This document shows, piece by piece, positions 43,601 to 51,711 of a stretch of 64,000 nucleotides of DNA. Positions within the stretch are counted from its first letter, which is position 1. Every line of letters starts with the position of its first letter. The translations under genes were made by a program, and so were the position numbers. The DNA is from Ornithinibacillus xuwenensis (lineage in GTDB: Bacteria > Bacillota > Bacilli > Bacillales > Amphibacillaceae). The notes under the pieces were generated by a model. That model was given only the letters and a program-made list of their open reading frames with translations. It ran no database searches and was not told the DNA's origin. The stretch is from assembly GCF_039614845.1 (NCBI RefSeq), contig NZ_JBDIML010000001.1, positions 744,001 through 808,000 of the forward strand, read 5' to 3'.

Positions 43601-44500
43601 TTACAAATTCATCCAATTATCACCCAGTAACTCCCAGTCTTGATGAATATCTTCATACGTAATAACAAGCTTCGCACCCTCCTGGATTAATTTCAGGCAT
43701 CCTTTTGACTGCAGAATATGCGGAGAACCAGGAACTGCATATACCTCTCTTCCCTGATCTAATGCTTGATTTACTGTTATCAAAGTACCACTTTTTTCTG
43801 TTGCTTCTATAACTAATGTCCCAAAACTTAAACCACTTATGATTCGATTCCTTTCCGGAAAATAGTACGGTTTTGGTGGGGTATTGGGAGGGTATTCAGA
43901 AAGTACTAATCCATCGTGTTCAATTTGGTGAAAAAGAGGCTGATTCTCTCTAGGATATATATGGCGGAAGCCACTCCCAAGTACAGCTATGGTTTTACCT
44001 TGATAGTGTAAAGCAAGCTGATGTGCATAACTATCGATTCCTTTAGCCATTCCACTTATGACGACCCAATTCGCTTTAACCAATGGCGTTACAAGAAATT
44101 TGATTTTATGACTTGCCATTGGTGATGGACTTCTTGTTCCAATCACACTAATTGCCGGCAGTTTTTTTAATAAGCTGACATCCCCCGAGGCATAGAGAAC
44201 AAGCGGGGCATCTTTTATAGTTTTTAACATAGGTGGATATAATTCGTCATTTATCGTTATACCACGATATGTTTGCAAATCCTTGAATAATTCCTTTCTA
44301 ATAGTCGGATTATGAATATCATGGTATAGCATTTCTGCTTTTTTATGAGGGATGGATAAATATTGAATTATTTGTGCAGAGGAGTAAGAATAGATGGTTT
44401 GTAAAGATGGATCAATTTGGAGTAACTTACGAAGTTTACTTCTCGATATGCCTCTACATCGATGAAGATGAAGCAGGTTAACTTGAGTTTCAGTGTACAA
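43601..44500 (-). CDS. dprA: DNA-processing protein DprA (Smf)
   Basis: Binds incoming single-stranded DNA during transformation and loads RecA. An N-terminal helical part (about 1-75) is followed by the Rossmann fold (about 80-285) with AISVIGTRSPSPMA, VISGMAKGIDSYAHQLAL, GSGFRHIYPRENQPLF, PKPYYFPERNRIISGLS and EKSGTLITVNQALDQGREVYAVPG. The start is TTG at 44500 after AAGGAAGTGA. 299 residues is typical; there is no C-terminal winged helix. It is preceded by sucD and its hairpin. Confidence 0.96.
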   Translation of the reverse strand: MYTETQVNLLHLHRCRGISRSKLRKLLQIDPSLQTIYSYSSAQIIQYLSIPHKKAEMLYHDIHNPTIRKELFKDLQTYRGITINDELYPPMLKTIKDAPLVLYASGDVSLLKKLPAISVIGTRSPSPMASHKIKFLVTPLVKANWVVISGMAKGIDSYAHQLALHYQGKTIAVLGSGFRHIYPRENQPLFHQIEHDGLVLSEYPPNTPPKPYYFPERNRIISGLSFGTLVIEATEKSGTLITVNQALDQGREVYAVPGSPHILQSKGCLKLIQEGAKLVITYEDIHQDWELLGDNWMNL

Positions 44501-44530
44501 GAACTCACTTCCTTTTATTAAATTATAATG

Positions 44531-44565
44531 AAGGAACCTAAAAGATAGCGTCTTTTAGGTTCCTT
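44531..44565. terminator. 15-bp hairpin after sucD
   Basis: Perfect arms 44531-44545 and 44551-44565 with a five-base loop, directly after the sucD stop. The minus-strand tail (TTCATTATAATTT) is only weakly T-rich, so termination may be partial and dprA may receive read-through. Confidence 0.75.
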
Positions 44566-44573
44566 ATAAAATA

Positions 44574-45476
44574 TTAATGTGTTTTACATTTTTCTGCTAA
44601 ACCTTTTTCTTCAAGCACTCGGATCATTGTTTCTCCAATTACTGATGGCGTTTCCGCAACTTGAATTCCGCATTCATTCATAACACGAATTTTCTCATCT
44701 GCAGTACCTTTACCACCTGAAATTATCGCACCAGCATGACCCATACGTTTTCCTGGAGGTGCAGTTGCTCCACCAATGAAACCAACTACAGGTTTTGTCA
44801 TATTTGCCTTAACCCATTCTGCAGCTTCTTCTTCAGCTGTACCTCCGATTTCGCCGATCATCACGACAGCGTAAGTTTCCGGGTCATCATTAAATGCTTT
44901 TAAAACATCGATAAAGTTTGTTCCGTTAACAGGGTCTCCACCGATACCAACTGCAGTAGTTTGACCATAGCCTTCTTGTGATAGTTGATGAACCGCTTCA
45001 TAAGTTAACGTACCAGAGCGTGATACAACACCAATATGTCCTTTTGTATGGATATAACCAGGCATAATACCAATCTTACACGCTTCTGGAGAGATAACAC
45101 CTGGACAGTTCGGTCCAATTAAACGTGTTTTCTTCCCTTCCATATAACGTTTAACTTTTACCATATCTAGAACAGGAATATGCTCTGTAATACAGATGAC
45201 TAGGTCTAACTCTGCATCAACCGCCTCTAATATTGCGTCAGCAGCAAATGGAGCGGGTACATAGATTACAGATGCATTTGCACCTGTAGCATCTACAGCT
45301 TCTTTTACTGTATTAAAAACTGGAACACCTTCTACTTCTGTTCCACCTTTTTTCGGTGTAACACCACCAACAATCTTAGTACCATACTCAAGCATTTGTT
45401 TTGTATGGAATCTAGCGGTTCCGCCAGTAATCCCTTGGACAATTACTTTCGTATCTTTATTTACATATACACTCAT
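44574..45476 (-). CDS. sucD: Succinyl-CoA synthetase alpha subunit
   Basis: TCA-cycle enzyme making succinate and nucleoside triphosphate from succinyl-CoA. It has an N-terminal CoA-binding Rossmann domain (QGITGGTARFHTKQM) and the phosphohistidine H247 in GKRMGHAGAIISGG. 300 residues matches the family. It lies 52 bases after sucC. Confidence 0.98.
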   Translation of the reverse strand: MSVYVNKDTKVIVQGITGGTARFHTKQMLEYGTKIVGGVTPKKGGTEVEGVPVFNTVKEAVDATGANASVIYVPAPFAADAILEAVDAELDLVICITEHIPVLDMVKVKRYMEGKKTRLIGPNCPGVISPEACKIGIMPGYIHTKGHIGVVSRSGTLTYEAVHQLSQEGYGQTTAVGIGGDPVNGTNFIDVLKAFNDDPETYAVVMIGEIGGTAEEEAAEWVKANMTKPVVGFIGGATAPPGKRMGHAGAIISGGKGTADEKIRVMNECGIQVAETPSVIGETMIRVLEEKGLAEKCKTH

Positions 45477-45528
45477 TTTCGTCCGTCCTTTCTCAAAACT
45501 AGTCTATTCAAATAGAAAATTTCATAAA

Positions 45529-46695
45529 TTATGAAGCTTTTACTAAGGATACGATTTTTTCTGCGCCATCAGCCATTGAATCTGCAGAAATAATGTTTAA
45601 TCCAGATTCGTTTAAGATTTTCTTACCTAAGTCTACATTTGTTCCTTCTAAACGAACAACTAATGGTATGTTTAATCCAACCTGTTTTGTAGCTTCTACA
45701 ACACCTTCTGCGATGACATCACATTTCATAATTCCACCGAAGATATTGACGAAGATACCTTTTACATTTTTGTCGGACAAAATGATTTTAAATGCTTCGG
45801 TAACTTTTTCAGCAGTAGCACCGCCCCCAACGTCAAGGAAGTTTGCGGGTTCTCCGCCATAATGTTTAATAATGTCCATAGTAGACATTGCAAGACCAGC
45901 ACCATTTACCATACAACCAATGTTACCATCTAAAGCAACATAACTTAGATCATATTTAGATGCTTCAATTTCTTTCTCGTCTTCTTCATCTAAATCACGA
46001 TATTCAATAACGTCTTTTTGACGATATAAAGCGTTATCATCAAAGTTTAATTTTGCATCTAATGCAAGGACTTCTCCATCACCAGTTGTAACTAATGGAT
46101 TAATTTCAGCAATAGAACAGTCTTTCTCTACAAATGCTTGATATAAACCATTCATAAATTTAACTGCTTTATTAAGTAGTTCGTCTGGAATATTTATATT
46201 AAATGCTAGTCTACGAGCTTGATAACCAGTTAATCCAACTACTGGATCAATTACTTCTTTGAAGATTTTTTCTGGTGTATTTTCTGCAACTTCCTCAATC
46301 TCTGTACCGCCCTCTTCTGATGCCATCATAACGACACGAGATGTGGCACGGTCTAGTACAACACCAACATAATATTCTTTTTGAATATCGCAGCCTTCTT
46401 CGATAAGCAAGCGCTTAACTTCTTTACCTTCTGGACCAGTTTGATGTGTAACAAGTGTTTTACCTAGAATTTCATCAGCATATGTACGTACTTCTTCTAA
46501 ACTCTTAGCAACTTTTACACCACCAGCCTTCCCGCGTCCACCAGCGTGAATTTGTGCTTTGACAACGGTAACAGAAGTACCTAATTTCTTCGCAGCCTCT
46601 ACAGCTTCATCTACTGTATATGCAACATATCCATTAGGAACTTTTACACCATAGTTGCGTAAAATTTCTTTCCCTTGATACTCATGAATATTCAT
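45529..46695 (-). CDS. sucC: Succinyl-CoA synthetase beta subunit (ADP-forming)
   Basis: The nucleotide- and succinate-binding subunit, partner of SucD. It has an N-terminal ATP-grasp domain (MNIHEYQGKEILRNYGV; AQIHAGGRGKAGGVK) and a C-terminal ligase domain with GNIGCMVNGAGLAMSTMD and FLDVGGGA. The ATG at 46695 follows GGGAGGA; the ORF extension to 46713 precedes the SD. 388 residues is close to B. subtilis (385). A good sigma-A promoter lies about 35 bases upstream. Confidence 0.98.
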   Translation of the reverse strand: MNIHEYQGKEILRNYGVKVPNGYVAYTVDEAVEAAKKLGTSVTVVKAQIHAGGRGKAGGVKVAKSLEEVRTYADEILGKTLVTHQTGPEGKEVKRLLIEEGCDIQKEYYVGVVLDRATSRVVMMASEEGGTEIEEVAENTPEKIFKEVIDPVVGLTGYQARRLAFNINIPDELLNKAVKFMNGLYQAFVEKDCSIAEINPLVTTGDGEVLALDAKLNFDDNALYRQKDVIEYRDLDEEDEKEIEASKYDLSYVALDGNIGCMVNGAGLAMSTMDIIKHYGGEPANFLDVGGGATAEKVTEAFKIILSDKNVKGIFVNIFGGIMKCDVIAEGVVEATKQVGLNIPLVVRLEGTNVDLGKKILNESGLNIISADSMADGAEKIVSLVKAS

Positions 46696-46729
46696 TCTAT
46701 ATCCTCCCATCAAAATTCACTGCATTTTC

Positions 46730-46758
46730 ATTGTATTAAAAAACATGAAATATAACAA
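46730..46758 (-). promoter_or_regulatory. Candidate sigma-A promoter of sucCD
   Basis: TTGTTA (46753-46758), 17 bases, TACAAT (46730-46735). It lies between ylqH and sucC, so sucCD can be transcribed apart from the upstream rnhB-ylqGH genes. Confidence 0.6.
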
Positions 46759-46785
46759 GAAAAGAGCAAAAATATTGTCGTATAA

Positions 46786-47070
46786 TCATTCTTCTTTTTT
46801 CATTTGCTCCATGCTTTGATCTGTTCGATATATAAAAGCAAACACTTCTGCCACTGCTTGATAAAGCTCTTCCGGTATTTTTTCATTAATATCTAGCTCA
46901 GCTAAAATTTCAACCAGGGATGAATCCTCTAGTATAGGTATCTGATGCTCCTTCGCCTTTTTTAATATGTTATCCGCGACCAGTCCTTTACCGGAGGCTG
47001 ATATTCTTGGAACATAGTCTTTATCATGGTCATAACTAAGCGCTACGGCTTTTTGTCTTTTTTCTATCAT
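46786..47070 (-). CDS. ylqH: YlqH: stand-alone FlhB C-terminal-like protein
   Basis: A 94-residue cytoplasmic protein matching the part of FlhB after its NPTH cleavage site. The correspondence covers VALSYDHDKDYVPRISASGKG (compare the FlhB of this window after N274) through IPEELYQAVAEVFAFIYR, almost identical to IPEEFYQAVAEVLAYVYR of FlhB. It has no membrane part and no NPTH of its own. It overlaps ylqG by four bases (ATGA). Its function is not established; a role in flagellar export switching is inferred from similarity. Confidence 0.9.
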   Translation of the reverse strand: MIEKRQKAVALSYDHDKDYVPRISASGKGLVADNILKKAKEHQIPILEDSSLVEILAELDINEKIPEELYQAVAEVFAFIYRTDQSMEQMKKEE

Positions 47071-48767
47071 ATCCTAAAATCAACTCCACGATAGGAAGCC
47101 TGTTGCTTTTCCTTTTTTTTACTATAGATTTCTTTTTCTTCGTGATTGGTCAATGGTTTACAAGTAATGGTAGACAACTGGTAGTTAATCCTCTCCAGCC
47201 CTTCCTTTAGTAGTGGCTTGAATGACTTCGTTAAACCGCTTATTTCTTGATCATTTAATATGGTTATCGAAATGTTTCGCTTCTGAACATTCATGTCGAT
47301 TACTGTCTTTTGTAATTGTTGTAAATCTAGATAAAATACAATACGACAATAATCTGGATTTATTTCACCAGCTTCATTTTTCTGTCCTTCAAACGAAATC
47401 TCCATATCTTGCTTGAGCCCTAGTTTCTCGGATGGTATAAGCAAACTCGCTTGAAGAAAATTATCTGTTTCACTCAACGACTGTAATTGCATTCCATTAA
47501 TAAAATGTAGCAATTTAGATGCTTGGTCTTGAACATTTCCATCTGCTTGCTGAATAAGCTGAAGCAATAATCCTTTTAGAGTATTGGTTTGATCTAGCTT
47601 TTCATCAACAATAGACTTTTCATATTGTAATCCTGTATGGTGTAATACATTGCTCACTTGTTCTAAGAACTGATTTTTTATCGTTTGCTGAATTAGTTGT
47701 TCAGAGTCCTTATTTATCTGAGTGTTTGCTAAAATTTCAAGGTCAATGACTAAGTTTCTTAAGTCCATCGGTGTATTTTGAATTGGATTGCTCCTATTTT
47801 GATTTCCTATGTTTTGCTGTATTTCCAATTGCAATCGGCTAAATTGATTATCTGAAATAGGTACACCTTTTGCAATACTGGTATGTAATGTTTCTCCCCA
47901 CTTACCCAATATACTACTAGCATTTTGCTTCAAAATACCCTGGTTTTGTACCAACTGCTCAATTGCCGTTGCCACCTTAGGAAAGTCAAGTTTTGCTGAT
48001 GATGTATCACCAGTTAAAAACATTTTAACTTGGTTACTCCATTCTGAAAACTGCATATCACGGCTTATTGAACCAGTTGCTTTTAACAAATTAAATACAG
48101 AAGGGTTTTGAGATAATTGTATGATTTGCTTAACTTCCGAATCCGTTTTGATTCCCGTAAATTGTGTAATCTGATTCATTAGAGTCTGTTTATGAATTGG
48201 TTGAATTCCATCCGTGCGCTGTAAAACACCTTGCAGTTCTGAAAGGTTTGCCGAGAAAGTTCCATCCATTCTTGTATATAACGCTTGGAAAGTAGATTTT
48301 GTGATAGGCAACTTACTCGCTATCATTTTATGCAGAACAGTATGTGCTAGAACTTTATTCGGTGCTCCTTCTAATAAAGGTAGCGCTCTTTGCAGTTGCT
48401 GTTTGTCAAAAGGAATTTTATTGTTTAATAGTCCTTGTACAAGCGACTCGCTTAGTTTAGATTGCTTTAATCCAAGTTGCTGTAACAAGTCTACGAGATT
48501 CATTTGACTATTCAATTTTAACGACTCACCAACTACTTTTAAGTAAACAACTTTGTCACCACCCTGTACTTGAAAATGATACCTTGCTCCAACTTCAAGG
48601 GCAGCTTCTAATTGAGCAACCATTTGTTGCGAGCCAAGCTGAATTTGAGCTTTATTATTTGGAAAAAGCTTGATAATTTTCCCTTGAATGATTTGGCCTG
48701 GCCTAAAAGCTTGTGTTGTGTCACTCAATTTTGTCAATTGGTGGATATTAATCTTCTGGATACTCAA
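47067..48767 (-). CDS. ylqG: YlqG: FliK-like protein of unknown function
   Basis: A 566-residue, Gln/Leu-rich, mostly helical hydrophilic protein with no signal peptide. The N-terminus (about 20-75) resembles an OB-like fold (GQIIQGKIIKLFPNNKAQIQLG...). The C-terminal region (about 430-545) has the topology of the FliK switch domain (CRIVFYLDLQQLQKTVIDMNVQKRNISITI). The start is TTG at 48767 with GAGGTGA. Together with ylqH, a free FlhB-tail homologue, it forms a pair mirroring FliK-FlhB. The pair is conserved in this position in B. subtilis. Function is unknown. Confidence 0.85.
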   Translation of the reverse strand: MSIQKINIHQLTKLSDTTQAFRPGQIIQGKIIKLFPNNKAQIQLGSQQMVAQLEAALEVGARYHFQVQGGDKVVYLKVVGESLKLNSQMNLVDLLQQLGLKQSKLSESLVQGLLNNKIPFDKQQLQRALPLLEGAPNKVLAHTVLHKMIASKLPITKSTFQALYTRMDGTFSANLSELQGVLQRTDGIQPIHKQTLMNQITQFTGIKTDSEVKQIIQLSQNPSVFNLLKATGSISRDMQFSEWSNQVKMFLTGDTSSAKLDFPKVATAIEQLVQNQGILKQNASSILGKWGETLHTSIAKGVPISDNQFSRLQLEIQQNIGNQNRSNPIQNTPMDLRNLVIDLEILANTQINKDSEQLIQQTIKNQFLEQVSNVLHHTGLQYEKSIVDEKLDQTNTLKGLLLQLIQQADGNVQDQASKLLHFINGMQLQSLSETDNFLQASLLIPSEKLGLKQDMEISFEGQKNEAGEINPDYCRIVFYLDLQQLQKTVIDMNVQKRNISITILNDQEISGLTKSFKPLLKEGLERINYQLSTITCKPLTNHEEKEIYSKKKEKQQASYRGVDFRI

Positions 48768-48778
48768 TTAGATTCACC

Positions 48779-49552
48779 TCATTTCAATAAAACATCTTTG
48801 ACAGGTCCAAATGTTTTTCGATGGTATGGAGAAATACCATGTTCCATCAATTTTTCAAGATGGACCTTTGTACCATATCCCATGTTCGATTCGAAATCAT
48901 ACATAGGATAATTCTGATGAATTTCCTTCATAATATTATCGCGAGTTACTTTAGCTAATATACTTGCCGCTGCAATAGAAATACTTTTAGCATCCCCTTT
49001 AATAATCGCTTCTGAACTGCATGATAAACCCTCAAGTTTAACTGCATCGATTAATGTATGATCTGCTGTAGGGGTTAATTGGTTTAAAGCTTCTTTCATA
49101 GCTAATTTTGTTGCTTCAAAGATATTAATCCTATCAATTGTTTCACTATCAATAATGGATACCCCATAACAGATTGCATGTTCTTTAATATAATGAAAAT
49201 ATGCTTCTCTTGCTTCTTCCTTTAATTGCTTGGAATCATTTAATCCTAGTAATTTAAAATCTGATGGTAATATTACGGCAGCAGCAACTACAGGTCCTGC
49301 AAGAGGTCCCCTTCCAGCTTCATCAATACCTGCTACAAATCGTTTCCCTGCAGCATAAGCTCTTTGCTCATATGTACACATTTCGTTAAAGGCAATCTCT
49401 AACGCTCGTTCTTTTTGCTTCTGTTTCTCGTATGAAGTAATAAGCTGCTGAACACCTTTACGTTCGTCCTTTTTTAATGTCTCAATATCATTAGTGGATA
49501 TTAAATTATCCTGGAATAATTTTCGTAATGTTGTAATCGATTGTTTTTCCAT
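48779..49552 (-). CDS. rnhB: Ribonuclease HII
   Basis: Cleaves RNA in RNA-DNA hybrids, including single misincorporated ribonucleotides. An N-terminal extension (about 1-70) typical of Bacillus RnhB precedes the catalytic FVAGIDEAGRGPLAGP with D77 and E78. A third acidic residue lies in TLIDAVKL, and the fourth motif is SISIAAASILAKVTRD. 257 residues matches B. subtilis (255). It starts after a 124-base gap from rbgA and ends 11 bases before ylqG. Confidence 0.97.
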   Translation of the reverse strand: MEKQSITTLRKLFQDNLISTNDIETLKKDERKGVQQLITSYEKQKQKERALEIAFNEMCTYEQRAYAAGKRFVAGIDEAGRGPLAGPVVAAAVILPSDFKLLGLNDSKQLKEEAREAYFHYIKEHAICYGVSIIDSETIDRINIFEATKLAMKEALNQLTPTADHTLIDAVKLEGLSCSSEAIIKGDAKSISIAAASILAKVTRDNIMKEIHQNYPMYDFESNMGYGTKVHLEKLMEHGISPYHRKTFGPVKDVLLK

Positions 49553-49644
49553 CTTGTCACCTATCTCTCAATACTTATATCGGCATATTATTATGAAAAT
49601 AAAAGAAAATTAGCGTGTTTAATATTAATTCTCTTCTTAACAAG

Positions 49645-49677
49645 TAAAAAGACATCCATCTAGTTGATGCATGTCTT
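49645..49677 (-). terminator. Terminator overlapping the rbgA stop codon
   Basis: AAGACAT-CATC and GATG-ATGTCTT arms (one internal mismatch) at 49649-49677, followed on the minus strand by five T. The stem begins within the rbgA stop codon, so translation to the end of rbgA may affect its folding. Confidence 0.75.
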
Positions 49678-50531
49678 TATTCTTCATTTCCTGGCTTCTC
49701 CAAGGTGATATTCCCTAAGCGACCAGTTCTTAAATCTCTCAGGACAATGTCAGCGACTTTATCAAAATTCACATTTCCTCCGCTTTCCAGGGCACCCCTA
49801 AATTTACCAATCTGATTAAATATTTCCAACATATCTTCTACATCTTGTTCAAGCTGATACCGTTCTTCTAGAAGAAGTGGATAGTGTTCTTTCATATAAT
49901 TAATCACAAATGCAACAATATCTTGTAACGATAATAATTGATCTTTAATAGTACCAATTGCAGCTAGTCGGTATCCCACCATTTGATCCTCAAACTTAGG
50001 CCACAAGATACCAGGAGTATCTAATAACTCAAAATCTTTTTTTACTTTAATCCAAAGCTGCTGCTTTGTTACACCAGGACGATCGCCAACTTTGGCAATC
50101 TTTTTATTTGCAAGTCGATTAATCAAGGTAGATTTTCCAACATTTGGAATACCAACTATCATGGCTCTAGCAGGTCTAGGCTGAATCCCTTTCTTAATCA
50201 GCTTATCCAGCTTTATCTGACCAAGCTCCTTCGCTAGTTGAATTACCCTGTTGATATCACTCTTATCATTTACATTAACCGCTAACGCCGGAATATCTCT
50301 TTCCTTAAAATATGAAATCCACTCATTCGTAACCTTCGTATCAGCCAAATCTTTTTTCATTAATAAGATCATTTTGGATTTATTTTGTAATACTTGTTGA
50401 AGCATTGGATTTTGTGAAGATAATGGTGCGCGAGCATCTACTAGTTCCATCACAAAATCTACGAGCTTTAACTTTTCCTCTATTTCTCTTCTGGCCTTGG
50501 CCATATGGCCTGGAAACCATTGTATTGTCAT
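49677..50531 (-). CDS. rbgA: 50S assembly GTPase RbgA (YlqF) with altered G4 motif
   Basis: A circularly permuted GTPase for late 50S assembly. N-terminal MTIQWFPGHMAKARREIEEKL is the family signature. In permuted order G4 comes first, then P-loop GIPNVGKST (127-135), G2 DRPGVTK, and G3 DTPG; the C-terminal ANTAR-like RNA-binding domain fills about 185-284. In B. subtilis G4 is N-K-A-D. Here the same spot reads L-L-M-K-K-D (codons ATG AAA AAA GAT), so the guanine-reading Asn is a Met. All other motifs are intact. It starts seven bases after lepB. Confidence 0.95.
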   Translation of the reverse strand: MTIQWFPGHMAKARREIEEKLKLVDFVMELVDARAPLSSQNPMLQQVLQNKSKMILLMKKDLADTKVTNEWISYFKERDIPALAVNVNDKSDINRVIQLAKELGQIKLDKLIKKGIQPRPARAMIVGIPNVGKSTLINRLANKKIAKVGDRPGVTKQQLWIKVKKDFELLDTPGILWPKFEDQMVGYRLAAIGTIKDQLLSLQDIVAFVINYMKEHYPLLLEERYQLEQDVEDMLEIFNQIGKFRGALESGGNVNFDKVADIVLRDLRTGRLGNITLEKPGNEE

Positions 50532-50538
50532 CCTGAAT

Positions 50539-51081
50539 CTACTCTCCTATAAATTGCATTCTATCAAATGGCCAGTAGATAGCACTTGCTTTACCAACAA
50601 TTTGATCGATTGGTATTGGACCAAGTAATCGACTGTCTGTAGAATTGGTACGGTTATCCCCTAATACAAAGACATGTCCCTCAGGAACGGTCTCATAGTT
50701 GCCCATAACCTCTTCCATTGTAAAATCCTCTGTCATGATAGATGGATTTTCACTTAGCAAATTCTCGTCAATCGGTTGTCCATTTATGTATAAAACATTA
50801 TCCTTATATGCTACGTGTTCTCCCGGTAATCCAATCACACGTTTAATGAAGTCCTTCTTATCATTGGCATGAAAGACCACAATATCAAAACGTTCTGGTT
50901 GATCAAATCGGTAAGTAAATTTGTTCACTATCATTTGATCACGATCATGGAGTGTTGGCAGCATAGATGGCCCATCAACAATAATGGGTGTGAAGAAAAA
51001 GGTTCTTACTAGAAAAGCTAACGCAAACGCAATTAGCAGTGCTTTTACCCAATCAAACCATTCGCTTTTTCGTTTCGCCAT
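50539..51081 (-). CDS. lepB: Type I signal peptidase
   Basis: Removes signal peptides from secreted proteins. It has an N-terminal membrane anchor (about 10-30), the catalytic Ser39 in VDGPSMLPTL, Lys80 in KDFIKRVIG, and the GDNR motif VLGDNRTNSTDSR. 180 residues with a single anchor is the Sip type of bacilli. It follows rplS across its terminator and leads the lepB-rbgA pair. SD GGAGGT is in place. Confidence 0.97.
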   Translation of the reverse strand: MAKRKSEWFDWVKALLIAFALAFLVRTFFFTPIIVDGPSMLPTLHDRDQMIVNKFTYRFDQPERFDIVVFHANDKKDFIKRVIGLPGEHVAYKDNVLYINGQPIDENLLSENPSIMTEDFTMEEVMGNYETVPEGHVFVLGDNRTNSTDSRLLGPIPIDQIVGKASAIYWPFDRMQFIGE

Positions 51082-51143
51082 AATCTAACCTCCGAGGCCT
51101 GCTAAGTATAAGATTATTTTTTACCCTACTATATTTTTTTATG

Positions 51144-51178
51144 TAAAAAGGAGCTTGAATAAAATACCAAGCTCCTTT
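51144..51178 (-). terminator. Terminator after rplS
   Basis: An 11-bp stem (AAAGGAGCTTG with CAAGCTCCTTT) followed on the minus strand by TTTT. It makes rplS a single-gene transcript between its own promoter and this site. Confidence 0.88.
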
Positions 51179-51204
51179 CTAATTGCATTCTTCGATTTCT
51201 AGTC

Positions 51205-51549
51205 TTATCGACGTTCTTTAATACGTGCTGCTTTTCCGCGTAGGTTACGAAGATAGTATAGTTTCGCACGACGAACAACACCGCGACGAGAAACTTCGAT
51301 TTTATCAATACGAGGTGAATGTACTGGGAAAGTACGTTCAACACCTACACCATAAGAAATCTTTCTTACTGTAAATGTCTCGCTGATTCCACCGTTTTGA
51401 CGTTTAATAACGACACCTTCGAATACCTGGATACGTTCACGGCTACCTTCGACAACCTTAACGTGAACTTTAACAGTATCTCCTGGGCGGAAATCAGGAT
51501 GATCGTTACGAAGCTGATCTTTTGTGATTTCTTCGATTAATTTTTGCAT
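51205..51549 (-). CDS. rplS: 50S ribosomal protein L19
   Basis: A large-subunit protein at the 30S/50S interface. The signature RVERTFPVHSPRIDKIEVSRRGVVRRAKLYYLR-type block is present near 72-103, with a basic C-terminus. 114 residues is normal. It has its own extended -10 promoter and a structured leader, and a terminator follows. trmD lies just upstream. Confidence 0.98.
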   Translation of the reverse strand: MQKLIEEITKDQLRNDHPDFRPGDTVKVHVKVVEGSRERIQVFEGVVIKRQNGGISETFTVRKISYGVGVERTFPVHSPRIDKIEVSRRGVVRRAKLYYLRNLRGKAARIKERR

Positions 51550-51550
51550 C

Positions 51551-51637
51551 CTGCTTCACTCCTTCCAAACCAATGCTCATATTCCCGATGGCAACAGCGG
51601 AACATCGTTTATATGCACTTAATCGCACTTAAGCACA
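51551..51637 (-). ncRNA. Probable L19 ribosomal leader (rplS 5' untranslated region)
   Basis: An 87-base leader predicted from the promoter. It contains a 7-bp hairpin (51579-51605, AUGUUCC with GGAAUAU) just before the rplS SD and a second, weaker stem built on repeated TTAAGTGC. Firmicutes are known to have an autoregulatory L19 leader at this place. The match here is by position and general shape, not by a covariance model. Confidence 0.5.
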
Positions 51638-51643
51638 ATAAAT

Positions 51644-51672
51644 AATATACCATAATCCAAACCAGACTTCAA
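51644..51672 (-). promoter_or_regulatory. Sigma-A promoter of rplS
   Basis: TTGAAG (51667-51672), 17-base spacer ending in TGG (extended -10), then TATATT (51644-51649). Confidence 0.7.
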
Positions 51673-51711
51673 CTAGATTTTTTATAAGAAAAAGAGATTA
51701 AGCAAACCTTG

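Noticed and set aside
46786..47070. ylqH as a degraded flhB copy (pseudogene)
   Set aside because: It is a compact intact ORF coupled to ylqG, with conserved residues kept, and the same stand-alone gene is known in B. subtilis.
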